A DNA stretch of 64,000 nt from Maribacter sp. ACAM166. Lineage in GTDB: Bacteria > Bacteroidota > Bacteroidia > Flavobacteriales > Flavobacteriaceae. The number at the start of each line of letters is the position of its first letter. Position 1 is the first letter of the stretch. The position numbers and the translations under genes were made by a program. The stretch spans positions 246,746-310,745 of the forward strand of contig NZ_VAUW01000002.1 of NCBI RefSeq assembly GCF_005771495.1. The letters are read 5' to 3'. Below the pieces are notes generated by a model. It did not search any database, was not told where the DNA came from, and worked only from the letters and a program-made list of their open reading frames with translations. Of the stretch, positions 19,889 to 29,142 are shown piece by piece.

Positions 19889-20992
19889 ATGAGTACATTA
19901 AAAAACAGATATTTATCATTAGATGTTTTCAGAGGGATGGATGTTGCCCTAATGATTATAGTAAACTCGCCAGGCAATGGTGATACAAGTTTCGGAATAT
20001 TGAATCATGCAGTCTGGAACGGGTTCACGCTTACCGATTTAGTTTTCCCTACCTTTTTGTTCGTAGTAGGGAACGCCATGAGCTTCAGTATGAAAAAATA
20101 CGAAGCCATGGGAAACGGCGCCTTCCTTAAAAAAATATTGAAACGTTTTTCTATTATTTTCCTTTTGGGCTTTTTGATGTACTGGTTTCCTTTTTTCGAA
20201 GATGGAAACTTAAAACCCATCGCAGAGACTAGAATTTTCGGAGTACTACAACGCATAGCGCTATGCTATCTATTTGCATCCGTATTAATACATTATTTTA
20301 AAACAAGAACAGTCATTATTTTCAGTGTGTTGGCTTTAGTAGGCTATCACTTAATTTTAATTGGGTTTGGAGATCTAACCTTATTCGGGAATGCTGTTTT
20401 AAAATTAGACAAACTTCTAATTGGTCCAAATCATATGTACCATGGTAATGGTGGTGTCGCTTTTGACCCTGAAGGATTGTTAAGTACATTACCTGCAATC
20501 GTAAACGTAATTGCAGGCTATCTAACTGGTAAATTCATTCAAAAGAGCGGTCAGAATTATGAAACTATAGCTAAACTATTTATGGTGGCGGCAGTACTTG
20601 TTCTAGCTGGATTTGCTTGGGATTTAATATTACCATTCAATAAAAAACTTTGGACCAGTTCATTTGTATTATTGACAAGTGGCATAGATGTATTCATCAT
20701 AGCCATATTAATCTATCTATTAGACATGTCTAAACCCGGTAAATGGACGTACTTTTTTGAAGTATTTGGAAAAAACACCCTTTTCATCTACTTATTATCT
20801 GAGCTGTTCATTATTAGTCTAGCGGAAATTTCGATGAAAGGAACAAATGCCTATACCTGGATAGCAGACAACCTATTTATTTCTATAGCAGGTGACTATT
20901 TTGGATCCTTACTATTTGCATTATGGGTTATGCTAACCTGTTGGTTTATCGGTTATCTGATGGATAAAAAAGGAATCTATGTAAAAGTTTAA
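19889..20992 (+). CDS. HGSNAT/DUF5009-like acyltransferase membrane protein
   Basis: 367 residues from the ATG at 19889 (a TTG nine bases earlier is less likely). About ten hydrophobic helices. The N-terminal RYLSLDVFRGMDVALMIIVN and the LTDLVFPTFLFVVGNAMSFS loop are characteristic of the bacterial relatives of heparan-alpha-glucosaminide N-acetyltransferase (NagX/YeiB-like). Such proteins are thought to move acyl groups across the inner membrane onto sugars. No sugar-utilisation cluster is next to it, so the substrate is open. Confidence 0.8.
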   Translation: MSTLKNRYLSLDVFRGMDVALMIIVNSPGNGDTSFGILNHAVWNGFTLTDLVFPTFLFVVGNAMSFSMKKYEAMGNGAFLKKILKRFSIIFLLGFLMYWFPFFEDGNLKPIAETRIFGVLQRIALCYLFASVLIHYFKTRTVIIFSVLALVGYHLILIGFGDLTLFGNAVLKLDKLLIGPNHMYHGNGGVAFDPEGLLSTLPAIVNVIAGYLTGKFIQKSGQNYETIAKLFMVAAVLVLAGFAWDLILPFNKKLWTSSFVLLTSGIDVFIIAILIYLLDMSKPGKWTYFFEVFGKNTLFIYLLSELFIISLAEISMKGTNAYTWIADNLFISIAGDYFGSLLFALWVMLTCWFIGYLMDKKGIYVKV

Positions 20993-21035
20993 TTTGAGCA
21001 AGCCAACACTAGGTTGTTAAAATTAAACTTAAGAC

Positions 21036-21389
21036 CTATTTATACTTCTCCTTAAACCATACTTTTTGGTATTCACGTTTTAGAAGCAAGAAAGTTACCT
21101 GATTCGCTACTTCAACAGTATCGGTACTCTCAATATACTGAAATTCTCTTTCTGGCACATCTACTATATACAGTAGGTTCAAATAGCCAGAGAAGTGTTC
21201 CATCATCAGGTAATAAATCTTCTCACGAATAGTCGAAATAATTGATTGTGGCTCGAGGTTAACGGGCATAGTTAAAGAAACATTCGCAAGACTGAAGTCT
21301 TTTTCGATTTGTTGTAACATTTTTTTTACTAGCAACTTTTCTTCTGCTATTTGCAACAATTGATCACTATTAACCACATCAAGCTTCAT
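21036..21389 (-). CDS. Conserved hypothetical protein, 117 residues
   Basis: Soluble, no signal peptide or membrane segment. The N-terminal part is a Leu-rich helix (about 8-30); the rest mixes hydrophobic strands and charged residues, ending KVWFKEKYK. I do not recognise a family. Codon use matches the neighbours and the gene fills the space between two real genes, which supports it being expressed. Confidence 0.6.
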   Translation of the reverse strand: MKLDVVNSDQLLQIAEEKLLVKKMLQQIEKDFSLANVSLTMPVNLEPQSIISTIREKIYYLMMEHFSGYLNLLYIVDVPEREFQYIESTDTVEVANQVTFLLLKREYQKVWFKEKYK

Positions 21390-21454
21390 TTGACCGATAT
21401 ACTTTTTTAAGATTACTTGTGAGCCTACCCTAGTTTATTCATCCCTTAACAACA

Positions 21455-22726
21455 CTACTGCTTATATACAATACCTTCTTTCATAACAAAAACCACATTG
21501 GTGAGTGTTTCTACATTTTTTAAAGGATTATCATCAACTGCTATGATATCTGCAATGTACCCTTCTTTTAATTGCCCCAATTCGTCTTCACCCAAGAGCT
21601 TAGCATTGGTAATCGTAGCTGATTGTAACGTTTCAATAATAGGCATTCCTGCGTTATACATATAAATAAACTCCTTGCCATTATCTCCGTGTGGCGAAAC
21701 TCCAGAATCTGTTCCAAAAGCAATGCTTACCCCTTTTGTATATGCTCTAGAAAATGTAGCTTCTAACTTAGGCCCAATCTCTAATGCTTTTTTAGCAACA
21801 ACGGGCGGTAAAAAATTAGGTATTTTGGCTAACCTAGCAGCCTCCCTTCCAGCAGAAAGTGTAGGCACCATAAAAGCTTTATGTTTTACCATCAAGTCCA
21901 TTGTTTCTTCCGACATTAATGTTCCATGCTCAATGGTTTTTATTCCACCTAAAATAGCTCTTTGCATACCTTCATCTCCATGGGCATGTGCAGCAGTAAG
22001 CATTCCGTAATCGTCAGCCGTTTTGGTAATTGCTCGAATTTCATCGATTGTAAACTGTGGATTTTGACCATTTTTCGCAACACTTAAAACACCACCGGTA
22101 GCCGTTATTTTAATAACGTCAGCTCCTTCTTTATACCGTTGACGTACCGCTTTTCTACCATCTCCTGGCGAATTCACCACTCCCTCTTTAGGTCCTGGAT
22201 CACCCATTAAATCATTCCTAGTTCCATTGGTTGGATCTGCATGACCGCCAGTTGATGCCAGCGCTTTACCCGCTGTGAAAATTCTAGGCCCAACTATGGT
22301 ACCTTTATTAATTGCGTCTCTAAGAGAGATATTCACTCCAGATCCTCCTAAATCCCTAACCGTAGTAAAACCCGCCATAAGCGTCTTTTTCGCATAAATG
22401 GTAGACTGAAAAGCAATATCAGCTTCGTTCTTAGTGAAGCTTTCCAAATACCGCGATGGGCTAGATTCACTTTCAATATGAACATGCATGTCTATAAAAC
22501 CTGGTAATATTGTTTTAGACTTTAAATCAATAATCTTATCCGAATCATTTCCGGCGACATACCCACTTACAATACTCTTAATTTTATTCCCCGAGACAAT
22601 TATAGTCCTTTCAGATAATAATTTTCCAGATTCAACATCCAATATATTACCACATTGGAGATACGTTTCTTGAGCGTTCATTATACCAATGGCCAAAAAC
22701 AATAAAAATAAAAAGGGATTTTTCAT
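21455..22726 (-). CDS. Secreted amidohydrolase (imidazolonepropionase/prolidase-like)
   Basis: 423 residues with signal peptide (MKNPFLFLLFLAIGIMNAQ). Metal ligands appear as His81 and His83 in GFIDMHVHIES, a Lys in the KITATGG segment, AAHAHGDEGMQRA, the IEHGTLM His, and GTDSGVSPHG with the Asp. Ends in the small beta-sandwich domain (GYIADIIAVDDNPL). The family hydrolyses dipeptides or cyclic amides; a periplasmic X-Pro or other dipeptidase role is plausible but not shown. Substrate unknown. Confidence 0.87.
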   Translation of the reverse strand: MKNPFLFLLFLAIGIMNAQETYLQCGNILDVESGKLLSERTIIVSGNKIKSIVSGYVAGNDSDKIIDLKSKTILPGFIDMHVHIESESSPSRYLESFTKNEADIAFQSTIYAKKTLMAGFTTVRDLGGSGVNISLRDAINKGTIVGPRIFTAGKALASTGGHADPTNGTRNDLMGDPGPKEGVVNSPGDGRKAVRQRYKEGADVIKITATGGVLSVAKNGQNPQFTIDEIRAITKTADDYGMLTAAHAHGDEGMQRAILGGIKTIEHGTLMSEETMDLMVKHKAFMVPTLSAGREAARLAKIPNFLPPVVAKKALEIGPKLEATFSRAYTKGVSIAFGTDSGVSPHGDNGKEFIYMYNAGMPIIETLQSATITNAKLLGEDELGQLKEGYIADIIAVDDNPLKNVETLTNVVFVMKEGIVYKQ

Positions 22727-22743
22727 ATGAAGTTATCTGTAAT

Positions 22744-22783
22744 TTAAATGAGGGGAAATATAGTTATATTTCCCCTCATTTAA
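22744..22783 (-). terminator. Terminator downstream of galE
   Basis: A 19-bp perfect stem (22744-22762 with 22765-22783) with a 2-base loop, containing GAGGGG/CCCCTC, lies in the 76-base gap between galE and the amidohydrolase gene and is flanked by T/A runs. Confidence 0.8.
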
Positions 22784-22802
22784 TTTTTTAAAACAATGAA
22801 AT

Positions 22803-23819
22803 TCACTCACGAATCTTCTGTTCCCAAATCCATGCGTAGTTCATAGCCTCTTCTAAAGTGTATTCTGCTTTCCATCCTAAAACTTCATTTGCCTTTGTAG
22901 TATCAGCGTAAGCAGAAGTGATATCGCCTAGTCTTCTTTCTACAACTTTATAATTCAGCTTTCTACCTGAAACTTTTTCAAAACTATGAATAGCCTCCAA
23001 CACAGAACTTCCTGTACCGGTACCTACATTGAATACTTCATAATTTTTTTTATTTTTTCCTTCAAACAAACGCTCTAAGGCAACCACATGAGCTTTAGCC
23101 AAATCGACTACATATATATAGTCTCTAATACATGTACCATCGGGTGTTGGATAATCATCTCCAAATACCGATAATTCTTTTCTTAGCCCAATACCTGTCT
23201 GGGTAATGTATGGTACTAAATTTTGTGGAACTCCTATTGGTAATTCTCCAATCTCAGCACTTGGGTGGGCGCCCATCGGATTAAAATAACGTAATGCAAT
23301 TGCATTTAAACCAGAGGTCACTTTGCACGTATCTGAAATTATCTCCTCACCCATTTGTTTTGTATTGCCATAAGGAGATTCCGCAACCTTTATAGGAGCA
23401 TCTTCGGTAATAGGCATTTTATCTGCCTGACCGTAAACTGTACATGAAGAACTAAAAATAAAACTTGCTTTATTCTTCTTACATAATTCCTTTAAGATAT
23501 AAATTAGTGTTCCAATATTGTTTTCATAGTAAAGTAATGGCTTTTCAACACTCTCCCCTACTGCTTTTGATGCCGCAAAGTGAATCACACCAGCAACGTC
23601 TTGATGTCTTTTAAAAAAGTCTTCTACCTTATCTTTTTCTTTTAAATCTAGCTTTTCAAAAAGTGGTTTTTTACCAGTTATGGTTTCAATACCATTAAGC
23701 ACTTTTTCGTCAGAATTGGAACAATCATCTATAATAATGACCTCAAAACCTTTATTCTGAAGTTCTACTACTGTATGTGAACCTATAAACCCTAATCCGC
23801 CTGTTACTAATACTTTCAT
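22803..23819 (-). CDS. galE: UDP-glucose 4-epimerase
   Basis: Interconverts UDP-glucose and UDP-galactose for surface polysaccharide synthesis. 338 residues of the extended SDR family: NAD-binding GGLGFIGSHT (7-16), Ser in SSSCTVYG (about 123-130), catalytic Tyr150 and Lys154 in YGNTK. The RYFNPMGAHPSAEIGE segment is the substrate-binding loop of GalE. It follows the DegT aminotransferase by 38 bases and the pair suggests cell-surface sugar synthesis. Confidence 0.94.
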   Translation of the reverse strand: MKVLVTGGLGFIGSHTVVELQNKGFEVIIIDDCSNSDEKVLNGIETITGKKPLFEKLDLKEKDKVEDFFKRHQDVAGVIHFAASKAVGESVEKPLLYYENNIGTLIYILKELCKKNKASFIFSSSCTVYGQADKMPITEDAPIKVAESPYGNTKQMGEEIISDTCKVTSGLNAIALRYFNPMGAHPSAEIGELPIGVPQNLVPYITQTGIGLRKELSVFGDDYPTPDGTCIRDYIYVVDLAKAHVVALERLFEGKNKKNYEVFNVGTGTGSSVLEAIHSFEKVSGRKLNYKVVERRLGDITSAYADTTKANEVLGWKAEYTLEEAMNYAWIWEQKIRE

Positions 23820-23857
23820 CTATTATAATATTTCAATTTAAAGAAAACATGTACACC

Positions 23858-25012
23858 CTATCTATTCACAAACCCAATAACCATAGCTGTTATATAGTTA
23901 ATCTGTTCATCATCTAATTCTGTATGCATTGGCAATGAAATTACCTCTTTCACCAACTGATTCGTAACTGGAAAATCTTCTTCCTTATAACGCTCATCCA
24001 AATAAGCCTTTTGTTTGTGTAATGGAATAGGATAATATATTCCAAAAGGAATCTCCTTTTTAGCCAAATATTGTGCTAGCTCATCCCTTTTTCCATTGGT
24101 AATCTTTAGGGTATACTGATGAAACACATGACAATCACAAACATCACAAATTCCCTCACAACCATTTATTGTTTTTGGAGCAACGATGTGTTCTTGACCT
24201 TCAAAAGCCTTCGAATAGGCGCGTGCCGTATTTCTTCGTGCTTCACAATACCCGTCTAATTTTGGAAGTTTAACCCTTAAAACTGCAGCTTGAATGGAAT
24301 CTAATCTAGAATTCACTCCGACTACATCATGGTGGTACCGTTCATACATACCATGGTTTACAATTCCCCTTAATGTATGTGCCAATTGATCATCATTGGT
24401 GAAAATCGCACCACCATCTCCATAACATCCTAAATTTTTGGAAGGAAAAAAGGAAGTGGCTCCGACATGACCCATGCTCCCAGCCATATAAGTTTCGCCA
24501 TTTTTAGAACGATATTTAGCACCTATAGCTTGGGCATTATCTTCAATTACAAATAAGTCATGTTTCTCAGCCAAGGCCAGAATAGCATCCATATTTGCAC
24601 ATTGCCCAAAAAGATGAACAGGAACAATTGCTTTGGTCTTTGGGGTTATTGCATTTTCTAATGCCTCTATATTAATATTAAAGGTGTCAGGATATACATC
24701 TACCAAAACCGGTGTTAACTGCAATAAAGCAATAACTTCAACCGTCGCAGCAAATGTAAAATCTGCAGTGATAACCTCATCACCTGGCTCTAGACCTAAT
24801 CCCATCATGGCTATCTGAAGTGCGTCTGTACCATTAGCACAAGGAATAACATGCTTTACCCCAAGATAACCTTCCAATTCTTTTTGAAAAGCATGAACTT
24901 CGGGACCATTAATAAAGGCCGATGTCTCTAATATTTGAGTTATAGAAGAGTTAATTTGATTTTTTATTTCTTGGTATTGACCACTAAGGTCAACCATTTG
25001 TATCTTTTTCAT
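23858..25012 (-). CDS. DegT/DnrJ/EryC1-family sugar aminotransferase
   Basis: PLP-dependent aminotransferase acting on nucleotide-linked keto-sugars, 384 residues. PLP-Lys192 lies in SFFPSKNLGCYGDGG; the substrate region is NGTDALQIAM near residue 60 and the PVHLFGQ motif near 130. A CEGICDVCDCHVFHQYT stretch (about 285-301) holds four Cys, unusual for the fold but found in a subset of these enzymes, perhaps a metal site. Operon with galE; likely role in lipopolysaccharide or capsule sugar synthesis. Confidence 0.9.
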   Translation of the reverse strand: MKKIQMVDLSGQYQEIKNQINSSITQILETSAFINGPEVHAFQKELEGYLGVKHVIPCANGTDALQIAMMGLGLEPGDEVITADFTFAATVEVIALLQLTPVLVDVYPDTFNINIEALENAITPKTKAIVPVHLFGQCANMDAILALAEKHDLFVIEDNAQAIGAKYRSKNGETYMAGSMGHVGATSFFPSKNLGCYGDGGAIFTNDDQLAHTLRGIVNHGMYERYHHDVVGVNSRLDSIQAAVLRVKLPKLDGYCEARRNTARAYSKAFEGQEHIVAPKTINGCEGICDVCDCHVFHQYTLKITNGKRDELAQYLAKKEIPFGIYYPIPLHKQKAYLDERYKEEDFPVTNQLVKEVISLPMHTELDDEQINYITAMVIGFVNR

Positions 25013-25102
25013 CCTTTGAAATTACGTGAGGTGATACAAAAATACGAAACAGGCGACACTAATTTTATGGAAAGAAACGTAATTTAGCCCAAAAGCATCG
25101 GT

Positions 25103-26341
25103 TTGTACTTTCTTTATAATCTTCTTGTCTTAAGTGCTTCAACTATTCTTAGGGTTTTAGCACTACTAAATTCTAAACTATCTCTTTTTGTAAAAGGCAG
25201 AAAAGAGACTCGCTCAATTATTCAGAGTAGTATTTCAAAAAAAGATCGGGTTATTTGGATTCATGCAGCCTCATTGGGAGAATATGAACAAGGCCTTCCG
25301 GTAATGGAAAATCTAAAACGCAACTACCCTACTCATAAAATAGTACTTACCTTTTTCTCGCCTTCAGGATATGAAGTCAAGAAAAATAGTAAAGCTGCAG
25401 ATGTGATTTGCTATCTACCAATGGATACTAAGAAGAACGTTAGCTTATTCTTAGAAGCTACACATCCTGAATTGGCTATTTTTATTAAGTATGAAATTTG
25501 GCCCAACTATTTATCAGCACTAAAAGATAGGGCTATACCTACTTTTCTAATATCAGCTATATTCAAAGAAAATCAGATTTATTTTAAATGGTATGGATCT
25601 TTCATGCGAACGGCATTAACAAAATTCACCCACTTTTTTGTTCAAAATGAAAAATCAAATAACTTATTGAATACGATAGGTTTTCAAAATGTTACGATTG
25701 CCGGGGATACTCGTTTTGATAGGGTAAGCGAAATTTTAGACCGGGATAACTCATTGGATTTTATGAGTCAATTTAAACAGTCTAAATTTTGCTTTGTAGC
25801 TGGTAGTACATGGCCAGAAGATGAAAAAATAATTATGGATTATATCAATCAAAATGATTTACCCATTCAATTTGTTATAGCTCCACATACCATTAAACCG
25901 AAACACATTGAGGTATTAAAACAAGGAATAAACAAACCTACTTTATGTTATTCGGAATTAAATGATTCAAAGATTGAAGACTTTGATGTCCTTATAATTG
26001 ACACTATTGGCCTATTGACCAAAATATATAGTTATGCAGATGTTGCTTATGTAGGCGGAGGTTTTGAGACGGGATTGCACAATACGCTAGAACCTGCCGT
26101 TTTTGGTATTCCGGTAATCATTGGGCCTGAATTTAAAGGATTTGCCGAAGCAGAAAATTTAGTACAGCTTGAGGGTATTCTATCTATAAACAATGCATCT
26201 GAATTTCATGCACAATTGAATGGATGTTATGAAAATGAGAACTTCAAACACAAAACAGGTCAGATAAATTACACTTACATTCAAGAACAAAAAGGTGCGA
26301 CCCAAAAAATAGTACGTGCTATTAACTCCGTATTTAAGTAA
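25103..26341 (+). CDS. waaA: 3-deoxy-D-manno-octulosonic acid (Kdo) transferase
   Basis: Adds Kdo to lipid A at the inner membrane. 412 residues, GT-B fold: N-terminal membrane-associated MYFLYNLLVLSAS, the WIHAASLGEYEQGLP motif (about 52-66) and the KYEIWPNYL segment, then the C-terminal domain with GSTWPEDEK and YVGGGFETGLHNTLEPA, the conserved Kdo-transferase block. The start is a TTG; no in-frame ATG gives a complete N-terminus. Divergent from the aminotransferase gene. Confidence 0.92.
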   Translation: MYFLYNLLVLSASTILRVLALLNSKLSLFVKGRKETRSIIQSSISKKDRVIWIHAASLGEYEQGLPVMENLKRNYPTHKIVLTFFSPSGYEVKKNSKAADVICYLPMDTKKNVSLFLEATHPELAIFIKYEIWPNYLSALKDRAIPTFLISAIFKENQIYFKWYGSFMRTALTKFTHFFVQNEKSNNLLNTIGFQNVTIAGDTRFDRVSEILDRDNSLDFMSQFKQSKFCFVAGSTWPEDEKIIMDYINQNDLPIQFVIAPHTIKPKHIEVLKQGINKPTLCYSELNDSKIEDFDVLIIDTIGLLTKIYSYADVAYVGGGFETGLHNTLEPAVFGIPVIIGPEFKGFAEAENLVQLEGILSINNASEFHAQLNGCYENENFKHKTGQINYTYIQEQKGATQKIVRAINSVFK

Positions 26342-26526
26342 TAATCATAGAGAAAATTTATTTTTTGACGAATCAAATGTTGACCTCATAAGTAGTTAAT
26401 TTACTAGTTTAAAAAAAATTGAGATCATACTATACAAAGGTAATTTTAGACGTTGGTCGATTTATCGTCTTATTTCACAGCACGTTAGCGCATATCTCAC
26501 TATATTGAGTATAGAACTATAGAATT

Positions 26527-26661
26527 ATGATTATGGAACAAGAACTTTCTTCAGGAGTTAAAATGCTCAATGGCTTTCTAAAATTAATGATTGCTTGCTT
26601 AATAGCCATTTTAATTGCAATACCTCTTGCGGGTATTGCTGATTGGTTAGGATTGATTTAA
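26527..26661 (+). CDS. Small single-pass membrane protein (44 residues)
   Basis: MIMEQELSSGVKMLNGF followed by a hydrophobic helix (LMIACLIAILIAIPLAGIA) and DWLGLI. Too short for standard gene calls. A second tiny membrane protein of similar build lies at 26902, suggesting both are real. Function unknown. Confidence 0.5.
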   Translation: MIMEQELSSGVKMLNGFLKLMIACLIAILIAIPLAGIADWLGLI

Positions 26662-26901
26662 TATTTTACATCAACACCTTTACTTAAAAATTATAGGGAA
26701 CTCACGTTACCCTATATAATGAACATTGTCTAAATACCGACTTAATTACATCGTTTTTCGATGAACTACGTTATTTACCTATTACACACAACAATAAAGT
26801 TGGTTTTAACAACATGTTTATAGGCGTTAACAACTTTTTTTAATTTTTTGTTATAATTAACAGCTAGCTTTAAAATATATAACTTTAAAGTAGGTAATGT
26901 T

Positions 26902-27024
26902 ATGAACCATTTATCATTTAAAACGGGGGTAGATTCTTATCTATCTGTATTAATTATTGCAATGAACGCCTTTTTAGCGGTCGTTGCAGTAGGAACTTTA
27001 TTGGCCCTTATAGGGATTGTTTAA
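26902..27024 (+). CDS. Small single-pass membrane protein (40 residues)
   Basis: A charged N-terminus (MNHLSFKTGVDSYLS) is followed by a long hydrophobic helix (VLIIAMNAFLAVVAVGTLL) ending ALIGIV. It is followed 28 bases later by a very long perfect terminator hairpin, which supports a real transcript. No family recognised. Confidence 0.5.
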   Translation: MNHLSFKTGVDSYLSVLIIAMNAFLAVVAVGTLLALIGIV

Positions 27025-27051
27025 CTTTTTAACCATGCCCATATAGTTAAA

Positions 27052-27105
27052 AAAAATACTTAAAAGAAAACCCCTTATATAAGGGGTTTTCTTTTAAGTA
27101 TTTTT
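27052..27105 (+). terminator. Long perfect hairpin terminator
   Basis: A 27-bp perfect inverted repeat centred on 27078/27079 with CCCC/GGGG core and A/T-rich outer arms giving U-runs on both strands. Downstream of the small membrane gene at 26902. Confidence 0.85.
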
Positions 27106-27411
27106 AGTTCAGAACCTCAATATTAAGAGGCTCGCTCATTTCAAATCCTAAAACTAGAAACTTAAATCGTTTTGATTAATTTTTCATATTTCTAATTCTT
27201 AACACTTATAAAGTGCATAAAAGTCCTTATTTAATACAGAGTATGAATCTAGCATATTACCCGTGCTCAATTACACCAAAAACTACTGACTAACAAGTAT
27301 CATTTGTATATCATTTTTCATATCCGTTTAATTACCCATCTCTTAGAGTTCGCCACAAAACTCCACTCGTTAAATGACCAAAACTTATATCAACAGTTTT
27401 GGACAAAGTGA
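27106..27411. other. Intergenic stretch without recognisable genes
   Basis: About 300 AT-rich bases. I see no ORF of substance, RNA gene or repeat. The stretch before the receptor remnant may be decayed upstream sequence of that gene. Confidence 0.4.
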
Positions 27412-27864
27412 CAAGACAAGACATTTTTTAACCTTATTCTTGGCACAGACTACCATATTAATGATCTGGATGTTCTTATCCTTTCGGCAAATTTTGATGG
27501 CAACTCCTTTGATTTAAAGGGCTATCAGTGGTCAACAATACCTACAAGTAAGCTAAAATTACATGCAGATATAGATTTAGAATTTATCGGGAATTATCAA
27601 TCCGCCAATAGAATCTTACAACAAGAAATTACCGAAAACTTATTTATGAATTTTGATGTACGAAAGAAAATATTAAAGGGAAAAACATTTTTTAATCTGA
27701 GAATTCGTGATGTATTTGGATCTCGAATTCGAGAAAGCATTTCTAATCAACCTACTTTAAATTTAAAAGATTTGAGCCAACAAGGTGGCTTTGTAACCTT
27801 AGGTATAAGTTTTGGTTTCGGTAAAAGGGAGGCGATGGAATTCTCAGGACAAAAACGGTTTTAG
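27412..27864 (+). pseudogene. C-terminal remnant of an outer-membrane beta-barrel (OMP_b-brl_3-like) protein
   Basis: From just after an in-frame TGA (27409-27411) to the stop at 27864 there are 150 open codons with no early start codon. The sequence reads like the last strands of the receptor-like barrel family of Bacteroidota: KTFFNLILGTDYHINDLDVL, GYQWSTIPTSKLKLHADIDL, NYQSANRI, then FNLRIRDVFGSRI and GFVTLGISFGFG. The plug and most of the barrel are absent. Only the last 72 residues begin with ATG, so it is a decayed fragment, not a small gene. Confidence 0.7.
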
Positions 27865-28051
27865 GAAAAAACTCGTTTTAACAGGCATTAAAAGAAATTG
27901 GTTTTGGGCAAAAAATAGAATCAGGAGTTCTCGAGTTAGTAAAACTCCCCCTACTTGTTCGAACTTCTAAATGCAGGAATATGTTTTCATTGTGAAATTT
28001 CTATTCTAACTAAATATTTAGGAACTTCACCAATTCAATTCCAATATTGAA

Positions 28052-29140
28052 ATGACAAGCATTGAAGCAAAACTAAAAGAACGTATTAAGGAACTCACAT
28101 GTCTCTATGAAGTTACTTCGATAATCGTAAATTCCGATTATAGTCAATTAGAAACTTCACTTGAAGCGGTTACGTTTTGCTTAAAAAAAGCATGGCAATT
28201 TGAAGTTGATACCGAAGTGCTTTTAAAAACTGGTGACTATCACATTGAAACAGAAGGATATCTATCTGAAATGATTTTTATGAAATCTGATATCAGAGTA
28301 TTTAACCAATCGAGCGGCTTTATACAAGTTGGGTATCCAAAGGATAAATATGAGCAATCCTCCTTTTTAGAAGAAGAGAAACAATTACTTCAAAATGCTG
28401 CCTTGGCCGTAGGTAATTTACTAGAAAGAAAACAGGTACATGATAGTGAAGCTGCTATTAAACGACAGGTAGAACGTACTGATAGACTTCATATCTTAGG
28501 AGAAATAACGGCTGGCATCGCACATGAAATAAATACGCCACTTGCAAATATTTTAGGTTTCACCGAACTTTTAAAAGAACGAGTAACCGACCCAGATGCC
28601 TTACGAGATTTAAATAAAATTGTGGATAATGCTATCTTTAGTAGCGAAGTGGTCAAGAAACTAATGTTCTTTGCGTGCGAGATGCCACAGCAAATGAAGG
28701 TAGTACAAGTGATACCGTTAGTGGAAAATGTATTGAAATTACTCGGACCTTCCTTACTGACTAAAAGCATTAAACTAACAAAGTCTTTTAGCGATGATAC
28801 GATAGAGTTACGTGCCGATAACGTACAATTAACCCAAGTACTTTTCAACTTAATTATGAATGCTATTTACTTTTCATCTAAAGGTGGAGGTATTCATATT
28901 GATATCCATAAAAACGAAAAAAACATACAGTTTCGCATCTCAGATGAAGGTTTGGGTATAGATCCCAAAAACGATGATAAAGTTTTTGAACCTTTCTTCA
29001 CCACCAAACCATTGGGAGAAGGCTCTGGGTTAGGCTTAAGTGTAGTGCATGGTATTATTAATAGCCACAAGGGTACAATTACCCATAGTGTTAATAATCC
29101 AAAAGGAACTGTTTTTACTATTGATTTTCCTAAATTATAG
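28052..29140 (+). CDS. Sensor histidine kinase (cytoplasmic, GAF-like input)
   Basis: 362 residues without a signal peptide or membrane helix. Residues 1-125 resemble a small GAF-type sensor domain; a coiled linker follows to 145. The HisKA dimerisation domain carries the phospho-acceptor His158 in GEITAGIAHEINTPLANI. The ATPase domain shows the N box (FNLIMNAIYFS), DEGLGIDP, and GEGSGLGLSVVHGII. It lies 2 bases before an NtrC-type regulator, its obvious partner. NtrB/AtoS-like architecture. Confidence 0.92.
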   Translation: MTSIEAKLKERIKELTCLYEVTSIIVNSDYSQLETSLEAVTFCLKKAWQFEVDTEVLLKTGDYHIETEGYLSEMIFMKSDIRVFNQSSGFIQVGYPKDKYEQSSFLEEEKQLLQNAALAVGNLLERKQVHDSEAAIKRQVERTDRLHILGEITAGIAHEINTPLANILGFTELLKERVTDPDALRDLNKIVDNAIFSSEVVKKLMFFACEMPQQMKVVQVIPLVENVLKLLGPSLLTKSIKLTKSFSDDTIELRADNVQLTQVLFNLIMNAIYFSSKGGGIHIDIHKNEKNIQFRISDEGLGIDPKNDDKVFEPFFTTKPLGEGSGLGLSVVHGIINSHKGTITHSVNNPKGTVFTIDFPKL

Positions 29141-29142
29141 CA

